From Candidatus Zhuqueibacterota bacterium (GTDB lineage Bacteria; Zhuqueibacterota; Zhuqueibacteria; Residuimicrobiales; Oceaniaggregativiventaceae), in assembly GCA_014728115.1 (NCBI GenBank), contig WJME01000232.1:1-64000 (forward strand): a stretch of 64,000 nt of DNA, given 5' to 3'. The translations under genes and the position numbers were made by a program. The notes under the pieces are model-generated. The model was not told where the DNA came from and did not search any database. It was given only the letters and a program-made list of their open reading frames with translations. This document shows positions 16,761-26,295 of the stretch, one piece after another (position 1 is the stretch's first letter; each line of letters starts with the position of its first letter).

Positions 16761-18176
16761 ATGTCGGAGAAACACCCAAAAACACTGTTCGAAAAGATCT
16801 GGGATCAGCATGAGGTCTCTGCAGAACCTGATGCGCCCTCTATCCTGTACATCGACCTGCATCTGGTGCATGAAGTCACCTCACCGCAGGCATTTCAGGG
16901 ATTGCGCGACAAAGGTTTAAAAGTTAAACGTCCCCAGCAAACGGTTGCGACAATGGATCATTCCATTCCCACAACAGATCCAAACATTCCATTGTCCGAC
17001 CAGCTGGCAGCAGCTCAGATTGCCAAGCTGGAAGAAAACTGCAAAGAGTTTGGTGTGCCCTTGCATGGTTACAAATCCGCCAGCAGAGGGATTGTACATG
17101 TCATTGGTCCGGAACTGGGTTTGACGCAACCGGGTATGACCATCGTCTGTGGCGACAGCCACACCGCAACGCATGGAGCCTTTGGGGCACTGGCATTTGG
17201 GATCGGCACCAGTGAGGTTGAACATGTCATGGCAACCCAGACTCTGTTACAAACAAAACCTAAAACCATGCGAATCAATGTCGATGGTACTCTAAAAAAG
17301 GGCGTCACATCCAAAGATATCATACTTGCATTGATTGCCAAAATCGGTGTAGGTGGGGGTACAGGACATGTTCTGGAATATGCCGGTTCGACGATCCGCG
17401 GACTCGACATGGAAGCCCGCATGACGATATGCAATATGAGCATTGAAGCAGGTGCCCGCGCCGGTATGATCGCCCCGGATGATCATACCTTTGAATATAT
17501 CGCTGGCCGGCCTCTCGCTCCTCAGGGCAAAGCCTGGGATAAAGCAGTAGAAACCTGGCAGAAACTCCCCGGCGATCCTAAAGCCAGCTTTGATCAACAA
17601 GTCGACCTCAATGCCTCTGATCTGACTCCTATGATCACCTATGGTACGACACCGGGCATGGGGATCCCTATCAATGCGCCTATCCCCCGTATCGAGGATT
17701 TTAAGACGGTGAGCCAACAAAAAGCTCTGGCCAAGGCACTCGATTATATGGGGCTGGCACCGGGACAGTCGCTTTTGGGACAAAAAGTGGATGTCGTGTT
17801 TATCGGCAGCTGTACCAATTCGCGGATCAGCGACCTTCGAGCCGCAGCCCAGATTCTAAAAGGTCAAAAGGTATCGCCTGACACCAGAGTCATGGTGGTA
17901 CCTGGTTCACAACAAGTCAAAAAGCAGGCAGAGGCAGAAGGCCTTGATAAAATATTTATTCAAGCCGGGGCAGAATGGCGCGAGTCCGGCTGCAGCATGT
18001 GCATTGCAATGAACGATGACAAACTGCAGCCAGGCCAATATGCGATCAGCACAAGCAACAGGAATTTCGAAGGCCGTCAAGGCAAGGGCGGACGCACTTT
18101 TTTGGCCAGCCCCATTACAGCAGCTGCCACTGCGCTATTTGGCAAAATTACCGATGTGCGTGAATTAGCGAGTTAG
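16761..18176 (+). CDS. leuC: 3-isopropylmalate dehydratase, large subunit
   Basis: 471 aa aconitase-superfamily protein. The 4Fe-4S ligands are visible in FIGSCTNSR and in [11 protein letters not shown]; other blocks are [18 protein letters not shown] and [11 protein letters not shown]. With LeuD it isomerises 2-isopropylmalate to 3-isopropylmalate in leucine synthesis. It is separated from ilvB by 65 bp and from leuD by 9 bp. The operon lacks leuA and leuB. Confidence 0.96.
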   Translation: MSEKHPKTLFEKIWDQHEVSAEPDAPSILYIDLHLVHEVTSPQAFQGLRDKGLKVKRPQQTVATMDHSIPTTDPNIPLSDQLAAAQIAKLEENCKEFGVPLHGYKSASRGIVHVIGPELGLTQPGMTIVCGDSHTATHGAFGALAFGIGTSEVEHVMATQTLLQTKPKTMRINVDGTLKKGVTSKDIILALIAKIGVGGGTGHVLEYAGSTIRGLDMEARMTICNMSIEAGARAGMIAPDDHTFEYIAGRPLAPQGKAWDKAVETWQKLPGDPKASFDQQVDLNASDLTPMITYGTTPGMGIPINAPIPRIEDFKTVSQQKALAKALDYMGLAPGQSLLGQKVDVVFIGSCTNSRISDLRAAAQILKGQKVSPDTRVMVVPGSQQVKKQAEAEGLDKIFIQAGAEWRESGCSMCIAMNDDKLQPGQYAISTSNRNFEGRQGKGGRTFLASPITAAATALFGKITDVRELAS

Positions 18177-18185
18177 GAGGTTACC

Positions 18186-18803
18186 TTGGAACCCTTTAAA
18201 ACATTGACAAGCACTTTTGTTTCCATCCCTGTGAACGATATCGACACCGACCAATTGATACCGGCCCGTTTTCTCAAAGTAACAGACAAGGCTGGATTGG
18301 GAGATAATTTATTCTATGACTGGCGATACGATCAGAATGGTCATCCTAAACCGGAATTTATATTGAATCAACCCAAAGCAAAAAGCGCAAAAATTCTCGT
18401 CGGAGGAGATAACTTTGGGTGTGGTTCCAGCCGGGAACATGCCCCCTGGGCATTGATGGGATATGGATTCAGAGCGGTGATCAGCACCAGTTTCGCGGAT
18501 ATTTTCCGCAACAACTCGCTAAAAAATGGTCTTTTGCCGGTCATTGTCGATGAGGATACCCTGTCAGAATTGCATGAATTGGCAGAAAGAGACCCTGACG
18601 CCACATTAAAGATCGATCTATCTGCACAGACACTGCAATTGCCGGGCGGTAAAACTGTTGAATTTCCTATCGACACCTTTTCAAAAACATGTATGCTGCA
18701 AGGCATCGACCAACTGGGTTACCTGCTCAAACATGAATCTGAAATCGAAAAATATGAAAAAAATCATCCGCCAAGGGTGAACACGAAACAAGCTATCGTA
18801 TAA
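18186..18803 (+). CDS. leuD: 3-isopropylmalate dehydratase, small subunit
   Basis: 205 aa swivel-domain partner of LeuC. Typical motifs are NDIDTDQLIPARFLK near the start and GGDNFGCGSSREHAPWAL in the middle. The start codon is TTG at 18186 with AGGAGG just upstream, overlapping the leuC 3' region by spacing of only nine bases, so translation is likely coupled. It ends directly at an intrinsic terminator that closes the operon. Confidence 0.95.
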   Translation: MEPFKTLTSTFVSIPVNDIDTDQLIPARFLKVTDKAGLGDNLFYDWRYDQNGHPKPEFILNQPKAKSAKILVGGDNFGCGSSREHAPWALMGYGFRAVISTSFADIFRNNSLKNGLLPVIVDEDTLSELHELAERDPDATLKIDLSAQTLQLPGGKTVEFPIDTFSKTCMLQGIDQLGYLLKHESEIEKYEKNHPPRVNTKQAIV

Positions 18804-18806
18804 AAA

Positions 18807-18835
18807 AAAGGGCTGTATTCAAACAGCCCTTTTTC
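18807..18835. terminator. Intrinsic terminator shared by leuD and gltD
   Basis: AAAGGGCTGT (18807-18816), six-base loop, ACAGCCCTTT (18823-18832) and further T residues; the A-run on the left supplies a T-run on the other strand. It lies between the convergent leuD and gltD genes and can serve both. Confidence 0.85.
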
Positions 18836-18859
18836 CGTTTTACCTGACATGATGATGGA

Positions 18860-20290
18860 TCAGGAATTTTTCAGATATCTGTCAATCCCCTCTGCCATCT
18901 GACGGCCCTGAAAAAGCGATCGCACGACCAAAGAGGCTCCCATAACCGCATCACCGCCGGCAAAAATTCTCGGCACAGAAGTCATAAAGTTATCATCGAT
19001 ACAAATATTGCCGCGCTTATCCAGTTTGATATTTCCATCCAGCACCAGCGGACCATGTTCTACGTGAATAAACCCCATGGAGAGCAGGATCATATCGGCG
19101 GGAATTTCAAATTCGGATCCGGGTATCTCTTTGAATTCCCGCCGGCCATATTTATCAGCCTCTGTCCACTCTAATTTGATGGCTTTGAGACCATTGACCT
19201 GACCATTTTGGCCGGTAAACTCTTTGGTCAGAATGCTAAAAGAACGGTTACAGCCCTCCTCATGTGAAGAGGTTGTCCGGAAGACCAGAGGCCAGACCGG
19301 CCATGGATTATCGGGGGTTCTCACCTTGGGCGGTACCGGGAGCAACTCGATTTGTTCGATGCTGGCAGCGCCCTGGCGTTTGCTTGTTCCGACACAATCG
19401 GATCCGGTATCCCCCCCTCCCAATATGATCACGCGCTTGCCTTTAGCAGAGAGTTCCTTTTGACCATTCAGATTCAATCCAGAGATTCTGCGGTTTTGCT
19501 GGATGAGGAAATCCATGGCAAAATGAACACCCTCCAAATCCCTTCCCGGGATATCGAGATCCCGTGGGATGGTTGAGCCGGCGGTCAGCGCAAGCGCATC
19601 AAAAGAGTTCATCATATATTTTAACGAGAGATCGATCCCGGCATCGACATTGGTCTCGAATCGCACCCCTTCGGCTTTCATTTGTTCCAGCCGCCGATCG
19701 ATCACCCATTTTTCCAGCTTGAAATCGGGAATACCATATCGCAAAAGCCCGCCGATCTTGTCAGCACGTTCGAATACGATCACGCGATGGCCTTTGCGTG
19801 CCAACTGCTGGGCTACAGCCAACCCTGCCGGCCCCGAACCGACCACAGCGATCCGCTTTCCACTCTTGAAATCCGCAGGTTCGGGTTTAACCCAACCCTC
19901 TTTCCACCCGCGTTCAATAATCGCCAGTTCGATTTGACGAATACTGACAGCAGGTTGATTGATTGCCAGCGTGCAGGCAGCCTCACAAGGCGCCGGACAC
20001 ACCCGACCGGTAAATTCGGGAAAATTATCCGTGGAATGCAAGACCTGCAACGCCTGCTCCCAATGACTGCGATAAACCAGATCGTTCCAATCCGGGATTC
20101 GATTTTGGGTGGGACATCCATAAGTATGGCAATGCGGGACACCACAATCCATACACCGGGCCGCTTGTTTTTTCAGCGAATCCTCCTGGACAGGAGTCTC
20201 GAATTCATTATAATCTCTGATTCGTTCCTCGATCGGACGCTTGATAGGGTCCTCTCGCTTATATTCAATAAATCCATTGACTTTACCCAT
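18860..20290 (-). CDS. gltD: Glutamate synthase, small (beta) subunit
   Basis: 476 aa. The N-terminal cysteine clusters (RCMDCGVPHCHTYGCP and VCPAPCEAAC) bind 4Fe-4S centres, followed by an FAD motif (VVGSGPAGLAVAQQLARKGH) and an NADPH motif (ILGGGDTGSDCVG). It passes electrons from NADPH to the GltB subunit. Its start overlaps the end of gltB by 8 bp, so the two are coupled. Confidence 0.95.
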   Translation of the reverse strand: MGKVNGFIEYKREDPIKRPIEERIRDYNEFETPVQEDSLKKQAARCMDCGVPHCHTYGCPTQNRIPDWNDLVYRSHWEQALQVLHSTDNFPEFTGRVCPAPCEAACTLAINQPAVSIRQIELAIIERGWKEGWVKPEPADFKSGKRIAVVGSGPAGLAVAQQLARKGHRVIVFERADKIGGLLRYGIPDFKLEKWVIDRRLEQMKAEGVRFETNVDAGIDLSLKYMMNSFDALALTAGSTIPRDLDIPGRDLEGVHFAMDFLIQQNRRISGLNLNGQKELSAKGKRVIILGGGDTGSDCVGTSKRQGAASIEQIELLPVPPKVRTPDNPWPVWPLVFRTTSSHEEGCNRSFSILTKEFTGQNGQVNGLKAIKLEWTEADKYGRREFKEIPGSEFEIPADMILLSMGFIHVEHGPLVLDGNIKLDKRGNICIDDNFMTSVPRIFAGGDAVMGASLVVRSLFQGRQMAEGIDRYLKNS

Positions 20291-23200
20291 TAAAGACCTC
20301 CTCTGTTGCCGATACCGTCTCTTCGTCGCGATCCTCTTCCATTTTCATTCTTTCGAGAACCTTGCGATAGTCGATAGGCATGACCTTGACAAATAACGGC
20401 AGATAGGTGTCCCAATTTTCCAGTATCATTTTGGCTTTGGGACTGTTTGTATATTTATAGTGATTCTCGATCATGGTTCGCAGTTCGGTCTTGTCAGAGG
20501 CATTCCAGACACTTTCCAGGTCAACCATATCGAGATTACATCGGGTATCGAACATTTCTGTTTCATCAAAAATATAGGCTATTCCCCCACTCATTCCGGC
20601 AGCAAAATTTTGACCTGACGGACCGAGCACCACAACAGTGCCTCCGGTCATATATTCGCATCCATGATCTCCGACACCTTCCACAACCGCTTTGGCACCG
20701 CTATTGCGGACCGCAAAGCGTTCGCCGGCAAGACCATTGATATATATTTCGCCACCGGTGGCACCATAAAGAACAACATTGCCGACAATGACATTTTCAT
20801 TGGGAACAAACGAAGCACGTGACGGGGGGACCACAATAATTTTGCCGCCAGACATTCCTTTGCCCAAATAATCGTTACAATCCCCGTGTATAATAAAACT
20901 GATGCCAGGCGCTAAAAACGCCCCAAAACTTTGACCGGCAGAGCCTGAAAAATTAACCGAAATAGTATCGTCCGGCAATCCTTTGGCACCAAATTTTTGT
21001 ACGACCTGGCCGCTCAGAGTAGCGCCTACCGTTCGGTGAACATTGCGGATTTCTTGCTTCATTTTGATTCGTTTACGGGTCTTGAATGTTTGATGTGCTT
21101 GTTCGATGAGTTGATAATCCAGGGCATCCTGATGATTGGGTTCAGGGATCCTTATGCAACGCAATGCAGAGTGTTCAGCGCCCGGAACGCTTTCAAAGAG
21201 GGCCGAAAAATCGAGATGTTTGGCTTTCCAGTGATCAATCGCCCGATTTGTATCCAGCACATCAACACGTCCGACCATCTCGTCTACGGTTTTGAAGCCC
21301 AGCTCGGCCATGTATTCGCGAAGTTCTTGTGCAATGAAATTCAGGAATCGTTCCACATAGTCCGGATTTCCCGTAAACCGCGAGCGCAAGGTATCATCCT
21401 GCGTGGCAACACCCACAGGACACGTATTCAAATGACATTTTCGCATCATGATGCAACCGAGGGTAATGAGAACCGAGGTGCCGAATCCAAACTCTTCAGC
21501 ACCCAAGAGGGCTGCAATAGCCAGGTCCCGGCCGGTTTTAAGCTGTCCGTCGGTCTGTATCTTGATCTTGTCGCGCAGTTGATTGGCGATCAGTGCTTGT
21601 TGTGTTTCTGCCACGCCCAGTTCCCAGGGCAGACCGGTGTGTTTTATCGACGTCAGAGGCGACGCTCCGGTACCGCCATCATGACCGGAAATCAGTACCA
21701 GATCAGCCTTGGCTTTGGCAACACCGGCAGCAATCGTTCCCACGCCTACTTCAGACACCAACTTTACCGAAACCTGAGCCTTGGGATTCGCTGCTTTGAG
21801 GTCATATATCAATTGCGCCAGATCCTCGATCGAATAAATATCATGATGAGGAGGGGGGGATATGAGGGTAACACCAGGCGTGGTATGGCGAACCCTGGCG
21901 ATCTCTTGACTTACTTTATGTCCGGGTAATTGCCCGCCTTCCCCGGGCTTGGCTCCCTGTGCGATCTTTATTTGCAATTCATCGGCATTGATGAGGTATT
22001 CCGTGGTGACCCCAAACCGGCCTGACGCCACCTGTTTGATACGGGAACGCTTGCTATCCCCATTGGGAAGCGGAATGTAACGCGCAGGATCCTCACCTCC
22101 TTCACCTGAATTGCTTCTTCCGCCAATACGATTCATGGCAATGGCCAGGGCTTCATGCGCTTCCTTGCTGATAGAGCCATAAGACATGGCAGCTGTCACG
22201 AATCGCTTGGTGATGGCTTTAACAGGTTCAACCTGATCCATAGGAATCGATTCACGGTTTTTGAACACAAACAAACTGCGCAAAGTGGCTCTGGCTGAAG
22301 AGTGTTTTCCAATAATTTCAGTATATTCTTTAAACGTATCATAGTCATTATTACGCGTGGCCATCTGTAATTTATATATCGCTTCAGTCGACCACATATG
22401 ACGTTCGCCATCGATTCGAATATGATATTCCCCACCCGGGTCAAGGAGGGATTCGGGTTTGGAAATTTCCGGAAACCCGCGTTTATGACGCTTGAGGGTT
22501 TCACTGGCGATTTCGTTTAATCCGATTCCTTTAATACGAGAGGCAGTGCCTGTAAAGTATTTTTCAACCAGTTCGCTATCCAATCCCACAGCTTCATATA
22601 TTTGAGAACCGAAAAAGCTGTGAATCGTGGAAATACCCATCCGGCTTATGGTTTTAAGTAATCCTTTTTTAACGGCGGTGATATAGGAATCCATGGCTTC
22701 ATCGGGTGTAAGCTCGACCTCCAGCATACGATCTTCGGCCAACTGTCGAATGGTATGAAAAGCCACATATGGACATATCGCATCGACCCCATAAGCGATG
22801 AGCAGACAAAAATGCATGACTTCCCGAACTTCGCCAGATTCCACGATAAGTCCGGCTCGCGTCCGTTTACCCACACGAATCAGGTGATGATGCAAACCGG
22901 ATGCTGCCAGCATCACAGGAATTGCACAGTGATTCTCATCGAGATTGCGATCTGTGAGGATCAGCATGGTGGCCCCTTCATCCAGGGCTTGTTCAGCCTG
23001 GGCAAAGAGATGGTGCATTCCTTTTTCCAGATTGCCGGGTTTTCCATCGGCAGAGAAAAGAATATCGATATCCTTGGCCACCACGTGCGGATGATGGGCA
23101 TCCCGGATTCGCGCCATATCTGCCGGCGTGAGGATCGGATGAGATAATTTTAGTCCACGATACTGGCCCGGATCCTCTACGAGGATATTGCTTTCATGGC

Positions 23201-24860
23201 CGACAAAACTTTCCAGAGACATGACCAGTTCTTCGCGCAACGGATCGATGGGCGGATTAGTCACCTGAGCGAACAATTGCTTGAAATAGGCAAACAATAA
23301 CTGAGGCCGGTCAGAGAGGACGGCCAGAGCTGCATCGTTGCCCATCGACCCGATGGCTTCCTGTCCGCGGGAAGCCATGGGCCCGATCACCATTTTCAAT
23401 TCTTCCTGGGTGTATCCAAAGGCATGTTGCAAAGAAACGAGTCGCTCCTTTTCAAACGGAGGATTGTGTGAGGGGGTAAACAATCCCCGCAACTCTGTAC
23501 GATTATTCTTGATCCACCGTCTATAGGGTCTGCGCCGGGCGACTTTGGCTTTGATCTCATGATCGGGAACCACCCGGTTTTGATGCATGTCCACCAAAAA
23601 CATCTTGCCTGGTTGCAATCTGCCCCGGCGTTGTATTCGTTCCCCGGGTATTTCCAGAACACCGGTTTCAGAGGCCATGATAATGAGGCCATCTTTGGTG
23701 ATGGTATATCGGGCAGGACGAAGGCCGTTTCGATCCAGAGTCGCCCCGATAAACCGGCCGTCGGTAAAAGCCACAGCAGCAGGCCCGTCCCAGGGCTCCA
23801 TCAGGGCCGAATGAAATTCGTAAAAAGCGCGTTTATCTTCGGACATGCGCACGCGCGGACCATGTGCTTCGGGAATCATCATCATGATCGCATGGGGCAG
23901 GGATCGTCCTCCCATGACCAGTAGTTCCAATGCATTGTCAAAAACAGCAGAATCACTCCCGCCCTGAATAATAATGGGGGTAATCTTTTCCACATCCTCA
24001 CCAAATAAATCGGAAAAAAGATTGGGTTCCCGCGAACGCATGCGATTGATATTGCCGCGTAACGTATTGATTTCGCCATTGTGCGCGAGAAAACGAAACG
24101 GCTGTGCCAACTGCCAGGTGGGCCAGGTGTTGGTGCTGTAGCGTTGATGCACGAGTACATAAGCACACTGGAAATCCGGGCTCGCCAGATCAGGGAAATA
24201 TTCTTCGAATTGCGACCCGATCAAAAGGCCTTTATAGACAATATTGCGCGAGGACATGCTGGCAATATAGAATTGGCTGGTATCTGTCGCCCAGGAATCG
24301 ATCTCTTTTTCAATGATCCGGCGCATGACGTAAAGCTTGCGCTCGAACGCATCCGGACTGATCCTGCCCCGTCCGATGATCAGCTGATATTGCAAGGGTT
24401 CGGTTTGCAGTGCAAGATCGCCCAACTTTTTATTCTGCGTGGGCACCTGTCGCCAGCCCAGAACCTCGGCTCCTTCTTGTGCGACCACATTTTCACAAAC
24501 GGTTTTGCATTGCTCTAAAAGCTGGGTTTGTTTCGGCATAAATACCATGGCAATGGCATACTCGCCCAGTTCTGGTAACTGCAATCCCATATCGTGACTG
24601 ACGATTCTGAAAAAACGGTCCGGCATTTGAAATAGCAAGCCGGCACCATCACCGGTCGCCTTGTCTCCGCCGATAGCCCCACGATGCTCCAGATTTACCA
24701 ATATACGAATGGCCTGAGTGACCATCTCGTGATCCATCTTTCCTTCAATATTGGCGATAAATCCAACACCACATGCATCGTGTTCATACTCGGGACGATA
24801 CACCCCATAGGGTCGGGGAAAACCGGCAGCGTTGGTTACATGTGTATTCATTAAGCTCAT
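20283..24860 (-). CDS. gltB: Glutamate synthase, large (alpha) subunit
   Basis: 1525 aa, full family length. The class II glutamine amidotransferase nucleophile is Cys30 in HDACGVGF, implying removal of a 29-residue propeptide. Central and FMN-binding domains follow (GEGGEDPARY, PGEGGQLPGHKV, SGHDGGTGASP), then the 3Fe-4S motif CHLNTCPVG and the C-terminal GXGXG beta-helix domain. It makes glutamate from glutamine and 2-oxoglutarate. The ATG at 24860 has GGGA seven bases upstream. The 484-bp region upstream contains promoter-like and paired elements. Confidence 0.96.
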   Translation of the reverse strand: MSLMNTHVTNAAGFPRPYGVYRPEYEHDACGVGFIANIEGKMDHEMVTQAIRILVNLEHRGAIGGDKATGDGAGLLFQMPDRFFRIVSHDMGLQLPELGEYAIAMVFMPKQTQLLEQCKTVCENVVAQEGAEVLGWRQVPTQNKKLGDLALQTEPLQYQLIIGRGRISPDAFERKLYVMRRIIEKEIDSWATDTSQFYIASMSSRNIVYKGLLIGSQFEEYFPDLASPDFQCAYVLVHQRYSTNTWPTWQLAQPFRFLAHNGEINTLRGNINRMRSREPNLFSDLFGEDVEKITPIIIQGGSDSAVFDNALELLVMGGRSLPHAIMMMIPEAHGPRVRMSEDKRAFYEFHSALMEPWDGPAAVAFTDGRFIGATLDRNGLRPARYTITKDGLIIMASETGVLEIPGERIQRRGRLQPGKMFLVDMHQNRVVPDHEIKAKVARRRPYRRWIKNNRTELRGLFTPSHNPPFEKERLVSLQHAFGYTQEELKMVIGPMASRGQEAIGSMGNDAALAVLSDRPQLLFAYFKQLFAQVTNPPIDPLREELVMSLESFVGHESNILVEDPGQYRGLKLSHPILTPADMARIRDAHHPHVVAKDIDILFSADGKPGNLEKGMHHLFAQAEQALDEGATMLILTDRNLDENHCAIPVMLAASGLHHHLIRVGKRTRAGLIVESGEVREVMHFCLLIAYGVDAICPYVAFHTIRQLAEDRMLEVELTPDEAMDSYITAVKKGLLKTISRMGISTIHSFFGSQIYEAVGLDSELVEKYFTGTASRIKGIGLNEIASETLKRHKRGFPEISKPESLLDPGGEYHIRIDGERHMWSTEAIYKLQMATRNNDYDTFKEYTEIIGKHSSARATLRSLFVFKNRESIPMDQVEPVKAITKRFVTAAMSYGSISKEAHEALAIAMNRIGGRSNSGEGGEDPARYIPLPNGDSKRSRIKQVASGRFGVTTEYLINADELQIKIAQGAKPGEGGQLPGHKVSQEIARVRHTTPGVTLISPPPHHDIYSIEDLAQLIYDLKAANPKAQVSVKLVSEVGVGTIAAGVAKAKADLVLISGHDGGTGASPLTSIKHTGLPWELGVAETQQALIANQLRDKIKIQTDGQLKTGRDLAIAALLGAEEFGFGTSVLITLGCIMMRKCHLNTCPVGVATQDDTLRSRFTGNPDYVERFLNFIAQELREYMAELGFKTVDEMVGRVDVLDTNRAIDHWKAKHLDFSALFESVPGAEHSALRCIRIPEPNHQDALDYQLIEQAHQTFKTRKRIKMKQEIRNVHRTVGATLSGQVVQKFGAKGLPDDTISVNFSGSAGQSFGAFLAPGISFIIHGDCNDYLGKGMSGGKIIVVPPSRASFVPNENVIVGNVVLYGATGGEIYINGLAGERFAVRNSGAKAVVEGVGDHGCEYMTGGTVVVLGPSGQNFAAGMSGGIAYIFDETEMFDTRCNLDMVDLESVWNASDKTELRTMIENHYKYTNSPKAKMILENWDTYLPLFVKVMPIDYRKVLERMKMEEDRDEETVSATEEVFNG

Positions 24861-25344
24861 ATTAACATCCCATTATACTGATTAATATAGACAGATCACC
24901 ATCTGACCCAATGGTCAAAAAAACATGGAAAATAAAAGGGTGATCTGACCACGCTCACACGACGCGGTCAATACGAAGGGCGAGTGCCGTGGTATGGTTC
25001 AATTGTTCCGATTTACGTGATCCACTGCAGGGACGACAGATACAATAAGGTAATTTTTGTTTACTGGCAACGACCATAAAGCAGTTTATTTTAATTAGTC
25101 AAACAAATATTCACTCTAATTTATTTAGCCAATTAACCAATAATTGTTATAAAAATCAAGTTATTTTTGGGTTTTCCTTTATCAATACCCAAATTGCACA
25201 AAAGGAGATTTGTTCACGAAAATGTGGCAATTATTGGAAATACCGGGATTCAGGCATGGCATAGACACTTGTCCCTCTGCGACCCTTGGATATAGAGAAA
25301 GCAGAGGGACGTTGATAGATTATAACCCGAGTCGACTCTAAAAC
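24861..25344 (-). promoter_or_regulatory. gltB upstream region with promoter-like and paired elements
   Basis: No established gene here. On the minus strand TTGACT (25102-25097), 18-bp spacer and TATGGT (25078-25073) form a possible promoter. AGATCACC (24946-24939 on the minus strand) and GGTGATCT (24900-24893) form an 8-bp inverted repeat 33 nt before gltB. A 40-codon ORF (25077-24955, minus) with C-x-C-x-x-C lies between them, but its ATG overlaps the -10 box. The stretch 25080-25200 is very AT-rich, and an isolated 10-bp inverted repeat lies at 25271-25310. Confidence 0.35.
25271..25310. terminator. Long inverted repeat downstream of the TPR gene
   Basis: GTCCCTCTGC (25271-25280) and GCAGAGGGAC (25301-25310) are perfect 10-bp arms around a 20-bp loop, about 35 bp past the stop of the minus-strand TPR gene. 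There is no T-run, so it may be a factor-dependent stop or 3'-end stabiliser. Confidence 0.4.
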
Positions 25345-26106
25345 TCAGTCGAGCTTGTCATTCACTTCTTTTAATCTTTTTTCCGCAAGGGTCTTGAGTT
25401 TCTCATCCCTGGGTTCTTGTATCGGCAGTGACATAACGGTTTCATATTCGTCTTTGGCCTTTTGCCACTCGTCTTCGCTTTCATAGGTGATGCCCATTTC
25501 GAGATGATGATTGATGTAATCGGGATTCAGTTGAATCGCGGTCTCGAAATGCTCGAACGCTTTTTCTTTGCTGGCAGGTGGTAACCCCCCATACAAGACC
25601 TTGGCAAACATTTTCAGGAGACCCGACAGGTCATTCACTTCGCGATGCCATCTGGCCAGAATATGATGTGCAATATCATTTTGAGGATCCAGTTCCAAGG
25701 TTTTCTCGGCATACTCTTTGACTTCTTTGGATAAACTGACTTTGGTTTTACCCCCGCGCATGAGCGCCAAACGGCCCACAGCTATGGCCATGGTCAGGGT
25801 GACATCCGGATTTTCAGGACAAAGCTGGGCTGCCTTTCTGGCCAGCATTTCAGCGGTTTCGTAATGAGGCTCTTGTTCATCCTTTTCGGCAAACTCTCCC
25901 AGGTTGACATGGCTACGGGAGGCTTTCCAAAGCGCTTCACAATTGGAGCTATCCTGTGCGATCACCTGCTCGTAATACTCTACTGCTTTTTGGTTATCAT
26001 GCTGCTCAAATGCTGCATCGCCCTCTTGCAACAACATCTGAAGGTCACTCTGCGAAAATGCAAAGGATACACAACAGACCACAACAACACCGATCCATCT
26101 AGCCAT
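25345..26106 (-). CDS. Exported TPR protein, similar to RMDN-like family
   Basis: 253 aa with an N-terminal signal peptide (about residues 1-18, ending AFS-QS). Tetratricopeptide helices run through the protein (AFEQHDNQKAVEYYEQVIA, AIQLNPDYINHHLEMGI). The central stretch RGGKTKVSLSKEVKEYAEK resembles bacterial relatives of the regulator-of-microtubule-dynamics (RMDN) family, whose bacterial role is unknown. It is transcribed away from uvrA and has its own promoter; GAGGAG precedes the ATG. Function as a periplasmic protein-protein scaffold is inferred. Confidence 0.75.
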   Translation of the reverse strand: MARWIGVVVVCCVSFAFSQSDLQMLLQEGDAAFEQHDNQKAVEYYEQVIAQDSSNCEALWKASRSHVNLGEFAEKDEQEPHYETAEMLARKAAQLCPENPDVTLTMAIAVGRLALMRGGKTKVSLSKEVKEYAEKTLELDPQNDIAHHILARWHREVNDLSGLLKMFAKVLYGGLPPASKEKAFEHFETAIQLNPDYINHHLEMGITYESEDEWQKAKDEYETVMSLPIQEPRDEKLKTLAEKRLKEVNDKLD

Positions 26107-26141
26107 TGTTTTCTCCTCATTGAATGATATTCAAAGAGTTA

Positions 26142-26170
26142 AAATTACTATTTTCTCTGGTTAAAATCAA
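26142..26170 (-). promoter_or_regulatory. Promoter of the exported TPR gene
   Basis: Minus strand: TTGATT (26170-26165), 17-bp spacer, TAATTT (26147-26142), about 36 bp before the start codon. Confidence 0.5.
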
Positions 26171-26295
26171 GATGACTTTATTAACTGAAAAACTTTTCGT
26201 ATATTTCGAATTGAACTTGTTTACAGCGTCTTGCGTATAAAATGATTGCGCCGATTGGACGCAATACACACACATACATATCAGGATAAGATCGA

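Noticed and set aside
20997-21929. 310-codon ORF antisense to gltB
   Set aside because: Contained in gltB's FMN-domain region; no motif and no independent ribosome binding site seen.
25222-25341. 39-codon plus-strand ORF in the gap between gltB and the TPR gene
   Set aside because: AAGGAG is about 15 bases away, it spans the 25271-25310 inverted repeat, and the peptide shows no recognisable feature.
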